From: an uncultured Armatimonadota bacterium
Lineage (GTDB): Bacteria > Armatimonadota > Armatimonadia > Armatimonadales > Armatimonadaceae
Length of the DNA: 7,659 bases
Assembly (NCBI GenBank): GCA_903881535.1
Contig: CAIRTT010000110.1
Coordinates: 1 to 7,659 of the forward strand
Direction of reading: 5' to 3'
Position 1 is the first letter of the stretch; every line of letters begins with the position of its first letter. The notes beneath the pieces were generated by a model. That model saw nothing but the letters and a program-made list of their open reading frames with translations. It ran no database searches and had not been told where the DNA came from. A program made the position numbers and the translations under genes. Below, in pieces: positions 1-6,430 of the stretch.

Positions 1-1
1 C

Positions 2-481
2 ATGGATGTGATTATCAAGGCTCAGCAAGAGGGAAAAATTCGGCATATCGGATTTAGCGCCCATTCTGTTGAAGCTGCACTAAGAGCATTGGAGCTGTTT
101 CCGTTTGTAAGCGCGCTTTTCCCAGTCAACTTCGTAACAACGTACGCGGGAAACTTTGGACCGCAGATTATTGATGCCTGTGTTGCAAAGGGAGCATCCC
201 GCCTAGCTCTAAAGGCTATGGCAATGACCCATTGGAAAGATGGCGAACACCGAGGATTTCCAAACTGCTGGTATTCACCTATTGCAGATGAACGGCTTTC
301 AGAGCTCGCCCTAAGATGGACATTGTCGCAGGATGTTACCGCAGCAGTCCCTCCGGGTGACCCAGTACTGTTTCGCCGCGCATTAACGTATGCAGAACGC
401 TTTACGACGATTACCGATTTGGAAATCGCTGAACTAAAGCAAGTTGCCAAGCAACAAGCTCCAATCTTCTCGACCGGTTAA
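2..481 (+). CDS. Aldo/keto reductase, C-terminal part (5' end outside window)
   Basis: This is the C-terminal half of an NAD(P)H-dependent aldo/keto reductase, a cytoplasmic TIM-barrel oxidoreductase family acting on aldehydes, ketones or sugar-like substrates. Visible residues 10-22 (EGKIRHIGFSAHS) match the family's conserved strand following 'eGkir~iG~S'. Residues around 68-76 (LALKAMAMT) and 99-118 (a helix beginning SELALRWTLSQ, followed by VTAAVPPGD) fit the later strands and the cofactor-binding end of the barrel. Only about 160 residues are present, against roughly 300 or more in the family, and the catalytic Asp-Tyr-Lys-His half is missing. The ATG at position 2 is therefore probably an internal Met and the gene runs in from the left. 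The frame ends cleanly at TAA (479-481). It converges on the minus-strand cluster, and a hairpin lies 8 nt after its stop. The substrate cannot be inferred. Confidence 0.82.
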   Translation: MDVIIKAQQEGKIRHIGFSAHSVEAALRALELFPFVSALFPVNFVTTYAGNFGPQIIDACVAKGASRLALKAMAMTHWKDGEHRGFPNCWYSPIADERLSELALRWTLSQDVTAAVPPGDPVLFRRALTYAERFTTITDLEIAELKQVAKQQAPIFSTG

Positions 482-489
482 CTTCGAAT

Positions 490-511
490 GGGGAGCCAGC
501 TTTGGCTCCCC
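490..511. terminator. Hairpin between convergent genes, probable bidirectional terminator
   Basis: A perfect 9-bp inverted repeat, GGGGAGCCA (490-498) with TGGCTCCCC (503-511) and a 4-nt loop, lies 8 nt past the reductase stop and 11 nt past the stop of the minus-strand lipoprotein gene. The position between two converging stops and the GC-rich stem fit a shared terminator. Neither side has a good T tract: the minus-strand side reads ATTCGAAGTT and the plus-strand side ACGTTCACTT. It may be weak or work mainly as a 3'-end stabiliser. Confidence 0.65.
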
Positions 512-522
512 ACGTTCACTTA

Positions 523-1488
523 CTAGCCAGTGCCGGTAGTTCCTGGTTCTGCACCCGAGCCATCATCGGACGAACCGCCACCAAACCAACTCCAGCGGTT
601 ATACTTCTCGACGGTACCATCCGCGTAGCGAATCTCAACATTACCTTCAGCATCCCACTTGATGAGGGCTGGAAGCAATGGGTCTGAGCCTTCAATTCTT
701 GCATTGCCACTACCATCGGCGTTAAACATAAAGGTGGACTTGTAGCCATCACTGGATTCGACCAGCGAACTTCCAGAGCCGTCCATCCGATACGTACCCG
801 AAAACCGTGACCACGCGCCGGAAGCAAGTGTAGTACTCGAACTATACGTATAATCGCCCTCGGCTACGTAGGTGCTTGATCCTTTGTCAACGGTGCCATC
901 TGCGGATATGCTTTCGTACTTTGAGCGAAACGTTCCATCCGCTTCGGATTCAGTGATGTAGTCTCCATAAGCGACGGCAAGCGGACCTTTTTCGAACCGA
1001 TATCTGTGTGAAAAGACAATCGGAAAGATGGTCCAGTCGGACGGCATGATCGATTCGGCATACCCTGCTGGTTCGGTCTTAGCCTCATCCAGATACATGT
1101 CCTGTCGATACATACCTGGCGTCATCTTTACGTCAACCCAAAGCTGCAACCAATCATCAAAGTAAAAGTACGCGTAGGAGGAATCATCAGGTGGCAGAAA
1201 CTGTCTGGTTCGACCGGATAAACCAGCACCACCGATGTTCCGGAAGTACATGTCAAGTCTTGGTGCGGCAACATTGCTCGCACCACCGCCTGGCATCCCA
1301 CCGTCATTCATCGAGAGTGTGGGAGCATTTCCACTCATCTGGCCCTCAGAGCCGAGCATCGACTTTACAATCGATTTAGCCTTAGCACGTGTACCACCAG
1401 TACCAGGGTACGGCATTACTCCGCCGCCACAGCCATGAAGCAGGAGAGCTGATGCCATCAGTCCAACAATAGCAAATCTTCGTGTCAT
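523..1488 (-). CDS. Predicted lipoprotein, beta-rich, function unknown
   Basis: I do not recognise a family. From the start at 1488 the protein has 321 residues. It begins MTRRF, a hydrophobic stretch (about 6-17) and then LHGC with the cysteine at residue 20. This fits signal peptidase II processing and lipid attachment, although His at -2 is atypical. After the Cys comes a low-complexity Gly/Met/Pro linker (about 20-75). A longer globular part follows, containing an aromatic stretch (YAYFYFDDWLQLW, about 105-117). From about residue 170 to 300 there is a meander of short Tyr/Ser/Thr strands broken by DG or EG turns (ADGTF, ADGTV, MDGSG, ADGSG, AEGNV, ADGTV), suggesting beta-hairpin repeats. 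The C-terminus is a Gly/Ser/Asp tail. I chose 1488 over the ATG at 1494 because the Shine-Dalgarno would be only 2 nt from the upstream ATG. It lies 37 nt downstream of cimA with no terminator between them, so it is probably last in the same transcript. Confidence 0.78.
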   Translation of the reverse strand: MTRRFAIVGLMASALLLHGCGGGVMPYPGTGGTRAKAKSIVKSMLGSEGQMSGNAPTLSMNDGGMPGGGASNVAAPRLDMYFRNIGGAGLSGRTRQFLPPDDSSYAYFYFDDWLQLWVDVKMTPGMYRQDMYLDEAKTEPAGYAESIMPSDWTIFPIVFSHRYRFEKGPLAVAYGDYITESEADGTFRSKYESISADGTVDKGSSTYVAEGDYTYSSSTTLASGAWSRFSGTYRMDGSGSSLVESSDGYKSTFMFNADGSGNARIEGSDPLLPALIKWDAEGNVEIRYADGTVEKYNRWSWFGGGSSDDGSGAEPGTTGTG

Positions 1489-1496
1489 CGTCATTT

Positions 1497-1502
1497 CCCT
1501 CC
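1497..1502 (-). promoter_or_regulatory. Ribosome binding site of the lipoprotein gene (decides the start)
   Basis: The minus strand reads GGAGGG here, a near-perfect anti-Shine-Dalgarno match. It sits 8 nt before the ATG at 1488 but only 2 nt before the ATG at 1494, so the second ATG is the likely start. Confidence 0.7.
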
Positions 1503-1525
1503 AGTAAAGGTATCTGAACTGAAAA

Positions 1526-3103
1526 TCAAACTACGCCAAGACCAAACAAACCATATTCAACCGACTCTACCAGAGCCTCCCAAGAGGCTTCAATGATGTT
1601 CGTTGATACACCGACCGTATTATACGAGTGACCATGGTGATCCGTCGATTCAATGATTGCACGTACCTTAGCGGCGGTTCCTTCACCGGATGTCACGACA
1701 CGCACTTTGAAGTCGGTCAGTGTGATACTCGCGAGCTGAGGGTACGCATCGCAAAGTGCCTTACGTAGTGCCCCATCCAGGGCGTGTACAGGACCATCTC
1801 CATCAGCCACTGTCAGATACTCTTTGTCACCAACGCGAACCCGCAGAGTTGCTTCTGTTATTGGGCTCTGATCTGAGCTGCGCTTCTCAACAAGGACCCG
1901 GTACCCGATCAAATCAAAGAACTTTTGATACTGTCCGGTTTCCTTACGAACGATTAGTTCAAAGGATGCTTCAGCACCTTCAAATGCATAGCCGGCAGCC
2001 TCTTGCTCTGTGACTGCATTTAGAACTGCGCGAACTTCCTTGGAGTTCTTATCCAATTTCAGGCCCATGGTTGCCGCATGCTGCACAACCGTCGCCTTAC
2101 CCGACTGTTCGGAAATTGGTAGACGCCGTACATTTCCAACGGTTTCAGGGCTGATATGTTCATACGCAGATGCATGCTTTGAAATGCCATCCACATGTAG
2201 GCCAGCTTTATGAGTAAATGCATTCTTACCAACGTATGCCGCCCGGGCATTCGGTGAAAGATTGGCTGTTTCATCCACTAAAGCAGACATTGATGTTAAG
2301 TCTTGTAGCGTGTGGTCCTTACCGACTTGATATCCAAGTTTGATGGACAAATTCGCAATCACTGGGATCAGGTTGGCATTCCCAGTTCGTTCACCAAGTC
2401 CATTAATGGTTCCTTGAACATGTCGACACCCAGCCATGACCGCTGCGAGTGCATTAGCCGTTCCGCAATCTCCATCGTTGTGCGGGTGCATCCCAATCAT
2501 CGTTGACTTATAGGTATCGACCAAATCTGCAATGATCTGGCTGATTTGATGAGGAAGCATCCCACCGTTTGTGTCACACGGCACAATGACATCTACACCG
2601 GCGCGGACAGCTTCGGAAAGTACATTTTTTGTGTAATCAGGATTGAGGATGTAGCCATCGAAAAAGTGTTCTGCATCAAGAATTACCTTTTTCCCTTGGT
2701 CTTTTAGATACTTCACAGACTCGAAAACCATTTTGAGGTTTTCACCGCGGGAGACCCGCAGAATTTCATCCACTTGCCAAGCACTTGACTTTGCTACGAT
2801 GGTAACGACGGGAGTCTGCGCATCTAAAACAGCCTTCAAAAGTGGATCTGTTTCCACATCGCTGTTCGCCTTACGTGTAGCGCCAAATGCTGCCAGTGCT
2901 ACGCCATTAAGATCGATGTCACGCATACGTGCAAAGAACTCAGTGTCCTTCGGAACAGCTCCTGGCCAGCCACCTTCGATATAGTCAACACCGAAAGCAG
3001 CCAGTCGTTTGGCGATGCGAATTTTATCTTCTACAGAAAATGACACACCGTCCATCTGTGAACCATCCCGAAGAGTCGTATCGTATACTTCTACGCGTTC
3101 CAT
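1526..3103 (-). CDS. cimA: (R)-citramalate synthase
   Basis: CimA condenses acetyl-CoA with pyruvate to (R)-citramalate, the first step of the threonine-independent route to 2-oxobutanoate and isoleucine, in the cytoplasm. The 525 residues match the usual CimA size. The N-terminal HMGL-like TIM barrel carries DTTLRDGSQ (8-16; D8 metal ligand, R12 catalytic), HPHND (206-210; H206 and H208 metal ligands) and GLGERTGN (235-242; N242). A linker with HKAGLHVDGI (298-307) precedes the C-terminal LeuA-type regulatory dimerisation domain (about 380-520), where isoleucine feedback would act. I prefer citramalate synthase to 2-isopropylmalate or homocitrate synthase because of the N-terminus, the SVEDKIRIAKRL stretch (23-34), the EGGWPGAVPKD segment (43-53) and the overall resemblance to the cimA/LeuA-like subgroup of about 520-540 residues. 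The start codon lies only 2 nt after the acetyltransferase stop. An AGAGGGG-like stretch lies inside the upstream gene about 13 nt away, which suggests translational coupling. Confidence 0.93.
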   Translation of the reverse strand: MERVEVYDTTLRDGSQMDGVSFSVEDKIRIAKRLAAFGVDYIEGGWPGAVPKDTEFFARMRDIDLNGVALAAFGATRKANSDVETDPLLKAVLDAQTPVVTIVAKSSAWQVDEILRVSRGENLKMVFESVKYLKDQGKKVILDAEHFFDGYILNPDYTKNVLSEAVRAGVDVIVPCDTNGGMLPHQISQIIADLVDTYKSTMIGMHPHNDGDCGTANALAAVMAGCRHVQGTINGLGERTGNANLIPVIANLSIKLGYQVGKDHTLQDLTSMSALVDETANLSPNARAAYVGKNAFTHKAGLHVDGISKHASAYEHISPETVGNVRRLPISEQSGKATVVQHAATMGLKLDKNSKEVRAVLNAVTEQEAAGYAFEGAEASFELIVRKETGQYQKFFDLIGYRVLVEKRSSDQSPITEATLRVRVGDKEYLTVADGDGPVHALDGALRKALCDAYPQLASITLTDFKVRVVTSGEGTAAKVRAIIESTDHHGHSYNTVGVSTNIIEASWEALVESVEYGLFGLGVV

Positions 3104-3105
3104 TA

Positions 3106-3660
3106 CTAAGCTATAACCCCTCTGTCATCGGATGTAGATACCAATTCACTCCATCGAGCTGCAAGCACCCAATCGCTATAATCACCATTCCCACACTTGT
3201 AAACCGTATCACCGACCTTTTTTAGCCCTTGCCGTGCATAAAAACTTGATGCTCTAGCATTCCCAGGATAATGGGTCAGATACAGTCCAGAGGCTCCAGA
3301 TTCTTTCGCACTGTCCACCATGGCATCCCATAGCTGTTTCCCAACACCACGACCATGAAAACTCGACCTAAGATAAAGCTTGTCTACTTTGTAGAATCCA
3401 GGCATTGTGAAGTCAGTACTGTCCGCCGGTGATAAACCTATTGCGTAGCCAACGAGGACATCGGCCTTTCGAGCGACGAAAACGTCTGCATTATTGCAAC
3501 GTGCATAACGCTCAACGACCTGACGCGCGTGCCCATCATCAAGATGCTGGCGAATATGATCTTCGTCAACAATGCCAGTCCATGTTTCGATAAATGTTGC
3601 TTCTACGAGAGCCTCGAGGACTAGAAAGTCGTAAGGCTGCGCACGCTCGACTACTACCAA
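3106..3660 (-). CDS. GNAT-family N-acetyltransferase
   Basis: This predicted cytoplasmic acetyl-CoA-dependent acyltransferase has 184 residues, typical for one GNAT domain. Motif A is visible as a strand KVDKLYLR (91-98) followed by the pyrophosphate-binding turn HGRGVGKQL (102-110), in which His replaces the usual Gln/Arg at the first position. The strand GLYLTHYPGN (125-134) and SSFYARQGLKKVGD (138-151) match the motif B region and the usual 'a~~fYek~GF' segment. The acceptor substrate cannot be inferred. The only plausible start is TTG (3660), which immediately follows the omp85 TAA stop in the same frame. No other ATG or GTG occurs before the first strand (VVVERAQPYD). There is no clear Shine-Dalgarno, so translation probably relies on reinitiation. 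The gene sits between omp85 and cimA in one polycistronic run. Confidence 0.88.
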   Translation of the reverse strand: MVVVERAQPYDFLVLEALVEATFIETWTGIVDEDHIRQHLDDGHARQVVERYARCNNADVFVARKADVLVGYAIGLSPADSTDFTMPGFYKVDKLYLRSSFHGRGVGKQLWDAMVDSAKESGASGLYLTHYPGNARASSFYARQGLKKVGDTVYKCGNGDYSDWVLAARWSELVSTSDDRGVIA

Positions 3661-5154
3661 TTAGAAGTTCTGCCCGAGCGAAACATATGTCTGTAGGCGA
3701 CGTCCCAGTGCAAAGTCAAGACGAATAGGTCCAAACGGCGTTGCAAAGCGTAATCCAGCCCCAACACCGGTTTTGAGGTCTTTGCCCTCAATGGTCCTGC
3801 CCAAGGATGCTCCACCATAATCTACGAAAAAAGCACCCGTAACACTCTCCGAAATCGGAACACGAAGCTCAGCGGTTTGTAGAAACATCGATGCCCCTCG
3901 GAGAGAGTAAAGATCATATCCACGCATAAGGTCAAAGCCACCGAGAAAGAACTGCTCTGTCAGTGGGACGATTCCAGCGGTAACTCCAACCATTGTCCTG
4001 GATGCAAGCGTAATGCCAAGCTTCTGACTCGGAGATTTGCGTGAAAGTCGTCGATACGCCCTGAAATCCATTTCAGACTTCGAAAAATTGGTCGTGCCGC
4101 CAAAACCAGTTGATGCTTGTTCAGTAGATAGTCGCCAATTCTTTCCCGACTGAGGGTTCGTCGCGTTGTCACGAGAATCTCCGCCAACTTGAAATTTAAA
4201 GGCACTGATCGTTCCTACACTGCTCGCGATTTCCGCTGGTGATGCTCCTAAATTGGATGGCGCCGCCAACATACTCACATCGTCGTATCGGTATCCTAGC
4301 CAGAATTCGTTTTGACCTATCCGACGCCCGATGCGAGCATTTCCACCTTTACGTTGCTCATAGTTTCTAAGCGTTTCAACATTGTTCGAAAACGTTGGAA
4401 GAAACAATGTGTTTTGATCATAAAGGGAGATATCAAAGCCAGGCGACTTCTTGTTGCCCACAGGATGTTGAAGGTTTAGAGAGAACGCTTGGCGAGCGGG
4501 CTGCTGGACAAAGTTGCCTAATGAATCCAGTGTCAAATAGGACCAGCGCTGCCAGTTAAGTTGGGCTTGATCCAGTGAACCAAATAGATTGTTTTCAGTA
4601 AGGGATACAAAACCAGTGAAGCCCGTGAAGTCACCGTATCCGACTGTGGCAGCGATGTTACCGGTCTGTGTATCCTTTAGCGTTACCTTGACATCGACAG
4701 TACCAAGCTCTCCTGCTTCAGCATCATCGCTGATCACCGGAGAAATTTGAACATCCGCGAAGGCTCCCAGTCTCGCAAGGCGGGCCCGATCTGCTTGGCT
4801 TGTAGGAAGGTGATAAGGAAGACCAACTTTTAGGTCAAGAAACCTTTCAACTCGATTAACGTTTGTTTTCTTGCTGCCAGCAAAGATAAAGCGGCGAATC
4901 TTACCTTCGACGACGTTTATCGACCAAGTGTCGCCCTTTTGTTCCACATCAGTGACAACGGCAAGAGGATACCCCTGCGACTTATATTCATCCAGAATCG
5001 CAGCCACAAGTGTTTGCCTTGAGATGATGCTGAGCCCTTTGAGCCTAGCAACGACTTGTGTCACGGATATAACATTGACACCTTTAAGATCAAAGGTGTC
5101 TCGTAGAGGTGAAACATGGCTGCAGATCATTGCTGGAAGCATTAGAAAAGGCAT
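3661..5154 (-). CDS. Omp85/BamA-TamA family outer membrane protein, short form
   Basis: This is a predicted outer membrane 16-stranded beta-barrel with periplasmic POTRA domains, of the family that inserts (BamA, TamA) or secretes (TpsB) proteins. Residues about 18-160 look like POTRA modules: a region around 27-85 with SRQTLVAAILDEYKSQGYP at 45-63, and a second around 86-160. The barrel runs from about 165 to the end. Hallmarks are GGFDLMRGYD (405-414, the loop-6 RGY motif), FFVDYGG (442-448), GVGAGLRFATPFGPIRLDFA (463-482) and a terminal Phe. At 497 residues it has room for about two POTRAs, far fewer than BamA's usual five and about 800 residues, so it may not be the main BamA. The N-terminus (MPFLMLPAMICSHVS) is a short hydrophobic stretch with no basic residue, an atypical signal peptide. 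The start at 5154 is backed by GAGG 7 nt upstream, and a stop lies 4 codons further up. A terminator-like hairpin precedes it. Confidence 0.88.
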   Translation of the reverse strand: MPFLMLPAMICSHVSPLRDTFDLKGVNVISVTQVVARLKGLSIISRQTLVAAILDEYKSQGYPLAVVTDVEQKGDTWSINVVEGKIRRFIFAGSKKTNVNRVERFLDLKVGLPYHLPTSQADRARLARLGAFADVQISPVISDDAEAGELGTVDVKVTLKDTQTGNIAATVGYGDFTGFTGFVSLTENNLFGSLDQAQLNWQRWSYLTLDSLGNFVQQPARQAFSLNLQHPVGNKKSPGFDISLYDQNTLFLPTFSNNVETLRNYEQRKGGNARIGRRIGQNEFWLGYRYDDVSMLAAPSNLGASPAEIASSVGTISAFKFQVGGDSRDNATNPQSGKNWRLSTEQASTGFGGTTNFSKSEMDFRAYRRLSRKSPSQKLGITLASRTMVGVTAGIVPLTEQFFLGGFDLMRGYDLYSLRGASMFLQTAELRVPISESVTGAFFVDYGGASLGRTIEGKDLKTGVGAGLRFATPFGPIRLDFALGRRLQTYVSLGQNF

Positions 5155-5160
5155 TACACA

Positions 5161-5165
5161 ACCTC
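5161..5165 (-). promoter_or_regulatory. Ribosome binding site of the omp85 gene
   Basis: The minus strand reads GAGGT, with 7 nt between GAGG and the ATG at 5154. It lies within about 10 nt of the terminator stem, so pausing or read-through at the hairpin could affect its use. Confidence 0.55.
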
Positions 5166-5208
5166 ATAAACAAAACAAGCGTGACTCCCATTCGGGGGCC
5201 ACGCTTGT
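5165..5208 (-). terminator. Intrinsic terminator or attenuator after secG
   Basis: On the minus strand the arms ACAAGCGTG (5208-5200) and CACGCTTGT (5183-5175) pair over 9 bp. The stem continues with a G-U pair and a further C/G-rich stem interrupted by one mismatch, closed by a GAAT loop. A T-rich tail (TTTGTTTAT) follows. The hairpin begins 18 nt after the secG stop. This is the form of a rho-independent terminator for the tat-secG unit. It lies directly upstream of the omp85 ribosome binding site with no space for a promoter between them, so downstream genes would depend on partial read-through or on an unrecognised promoter upstream. Confidence 0.8.
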
Positions 5209-5226
5209 AACTATCTAGCCCGCACG

Positions 5227-5463
5227 TTAGCGATTGACCGCGCCAACCAGAAATGCCGTCGCAATCCAAGCAATCGCAATGATGCGCGTGTAGTTGGACA
5301 TGATGTCATCGAATCCCGCTTTACCGCGGAATGATCCACCAGGGGTGTTCTGGACGCCCGAGCCAAACCCTTCACTCTTGGGATTTTGTACTACAACTAC
5401 AAAAATCAAAGAAATCGACAAGAGGAAAAGTACTATCGTCAGTAACGCAACGAGAATCGACAT
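5227..5463 (-). CDS. secG: Preprotein translocase subunit SecG
   Basis: SecG is the small auxiliary subunit of the SecYEG channel in the inner membrane and assists SecA-driven export. The 78-residue product has the expected two-helix hairpin: helix 1 at about 2-25 (ILVALLTIVLFLLSISLIF), then the conserved segment VVVQNPKSEGFGSG (23-36) and a Gly-rich cytoplasmic loop containing PGGSFRG (41-47), then helix 2 at about 60-75 (RIIAIAWIATAFLVGAV). Size and loop composition agree with bacterial SecG. The ATG at 5463 is 2 nt after the tatA stop. A possible GGAG lies inside tatA but is 13 nt away, so coupling to tatA translation is likely. A terminator follows it. Confidence is high for the family. 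Confidence 0.92.
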   Translation of the reverse strand: MSILVALLTIVLFLLSISLIFVVVVQNPKSEGFGSGVQNTPGGSFRGKAGFDDIMSNYTRIIAIAWIATAFLVGAVNR

Positions 5464-5465
5464 GA

Positions 5466-5654
5466 CTAGCTGCCATCTCCATCAGACTTCTTGTCTTCAG
5501 GCTTCTCTTCGTCGATGACTGACTTCTTGAACTCACGAATTCCTTCGCCAAGTCCCTTTGCCAGTTGGGGAATCTTTGTGCCGCCAAACAGAACCAAGAA
5601 GACAACCGCAGCGATTGCCCAACCTTCCCATCCTGTCCAATATGCTACTGTCAT
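5466..5654 (-). CDS. tatA: Sec-independent protein translocase subunit TatA (short)
   Basis: TatA oligomerises in the inner membrane to form the pore or membrane-weakening element that moves folded twin-arginine substrates. The 62 residues show the family layout: a short N-terminus with a polar Glu (E10), a transmembrane helix at about 11-23 (GWAIAAVVFLVLF), the hinge FGGTKIPQLA (23-32), an amphipathic helix to about 44 (KGLGEGIREFKK) and a charged tail (DEEKPEDKKSDGDGS). I chose the ATG at 5654 rather than the GTG at 5672 because GGAGG lies 9 nt before 5654, and an upstream start would place that signal inside the coding region. It lies 33 nt after the longer Tat-family gene and 2 nt before secG. 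No tatC is in the window. Confidence 0.92.
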   Translation of the reverse strand: MTVAYWTGWEGWAIAAVVFLVLFGGTKIPQLAKGLGEGIREFKKSVIDEEKPEDKKSDGDGS

Positions 5655-5663
5655 TACCGTAAT

Positions 5664-5668
5664 CCTCC
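5664..5668 (-). promoter_or_regulatory. Ribosome binding site of tatA (decides the start)
   Basis: The minus strand reads GGAGG, 9 nt before the ATG at 5654. Starting at the in-frame GTG at 5672 would leave this signal inside the gene, so the shorter 62-residue TatA is preferred. Confidence 0.75.
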
Positions 5669-5687
5669 GCACTCACGTGCTGTGTTC

Positions 5688-6323
5688 CTATGCTACCTCA
5701 TCCGATGTCGAGTCCGCCCGACCTTCAGATGCGATTGCGGGTGAATCTTCGACGTCCACCGTCTCAACATTACTTGCAGAATCCTCACCCTCATTATCAG
5801 GTGAGCCCACGAAAGGCGTACTTTCCACGCTCGCAACATCGACAACAGCATCGGCTGCGCCAACAGGCTGAACGTCTGTATTATCACCCACATCCGAACC
5901 ATCGGTAACCACATCCAATGCGACAACCTCAGACTCCGCAATAGGTTCATCAGCAATAAGCGTGCCGTCTTCGGCATATTTGCCAGAGATTTCAAGTGTC
6001 TTGGACGGTGGTGCCGGCTCCAACTGGAGCTCACCATCCGGAGTGTAAGCGTGCGAATCACTCAAACCATATTGGTCCATCGGCTCTTTATAAGTCGATG
6101 AATCCGTATAGTTTGAATACGATCCGTAGTTATAATTAGTGTCCATCGATACATGCTGCTCAAGGTCAAGTGCCTTGGTCATGTCTCCGGACATCTTCTT
6201 TAACTCACGCATAGCCTGACCTATTTGACGACCAATTTCAGGAAGCTTTTGCGGGCCGAACACCAGCAAAGCGATGACCATCACGATGATCAGGGTCTGT
6301 GTACCAATAAAGCCTAAAACCAT
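5688..6323 (-). CDS. TatA/TatB-family translocase protein with a long acidic tail
   Basis: This is a second Tat hairpin protein of the inner membrane. From the ATG at 6323 it has 211 residues. The first 50 are clearly Tat family: a hydrophobic helix (about 10-22), the hinge FGPQKLPEIG (22-31) and an amphipathic helix (RQIGQAMRELKKMSGD, about 32-47). The GPQKLPE hinge is common to TatB and TatA alike, so I leave the symbol open. TatB (substrate receptor with TatC) is favoured by the gene's place before a short TatA and by its longer C-terminus. After residue 60 come a Tyr/Asn/Ser stretch (about 62-95) and then about 110 residues rich in Asp, Glu, Ser, Val and Ala that look disordered. Such a tail is longer than in typical TatA or TatB. 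The upstream ATG at 6374 would add 17 residues with no ribosome binding site and is not used in my call. GAGTT lies 7 nt upstream of 6323. Confidence 0.85.
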   Translation of the reverse strand: MVLGFIGTQTLIIVMVIALLVFGPQKLPEIGRQIGQAMRELKKMSGDMTKALDLEQHVSMDTNYNYGSYSNYTDSSTYKEPMDQYGLSDSHAYTPDGELQLEPAPPSKTLEISGKYAEDGTLIADEPIAESEVVALDVVTDGSDVGDNTDVQPVGAADAVVDVASVESTPFVGSPDNEGEDSASNVETVDVEDSPAIASEGRADSTSDEVA

Positions 6324-6330
6324 AATTGTT

Positions 6331-6335
6331 AACTC
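6331..6335 (-). promoter_or_regulatory. Weak ribosome binding site of the tatA/B-like gene
   Basis: The minus strand reads GAGTT, 7 nt before the ATG at 6323. It is weak, but better than anything before the alternative ATG at 6374, and it starts the protein just before the Tat transmembrane helix. Confidence 0.4.
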
Positions 6336-6388
6336 GAATACGCATGTTATCGTGGAATCGTTCCCACAAGCCATCTAACATTGTCGGC

Positions 6389-6417
6389 TTGACACCACGA
6401 AGTAAGTATAGTAACAT
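6389..6417 (+). promoter_or_regulatory. Sigma-70-type promoter for tRNA-Leu
   Basis: A perfect -35 TTGACA (6389-6394) is followed after exactly 17 nt by TAACAT (6412-6417), a 4/6 match to TATAAT. Transcription would start near 6424, about 7 nt before the mature tRNA 5' end, the spacing expected for a stand-alone tRNA gene. A rival -10, TATAGT (6407-6412), matches better but would leave only a 12-nt spacer. Confidence 0.65.
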
Positions 6418-6430
6418 CCACTCGCTATCT

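Noticed and set aside
22..450. Open frame of 142 codons on the minus strand opposite the aldo/keto reductase
   Set aside because: It mirrors a clearly conserved gene, its product is low in family-like motifs and has no ribosome binding site. It is a shadow frame.
5491..5871. Plus-strand open frame of 126 codons across tatA and the Tat-like tail
   Set aside because: It runs antisense to two well-supported genes and its Ser/Thr/Pro-rich product simply reflects the opposite strand of the acidic tail.
5693..6061. Minus-strand open frame of 122 codons within the Tat-like tail
   Set aside because: It is an alternative frame of the tail. The frame containing the Tat helix and hinge is the coherent one, with no sign of a frameshift between them.
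6321..6374. Longer start for the Tat-like gene at ATG 6374
   Set aside because: It adds 17 residues without Tat character and has no Shine-Dalgarno. The start at 6323 places Met directly before the membrane helix.
6407..6412. TATAGT as the tRNA promoter -10
   Set aside because: It matches the consensus well but leaves a 12-nt spacer to TTGACA. TAACAT at 17 nt also puts the start at the right distance from the tRNA.
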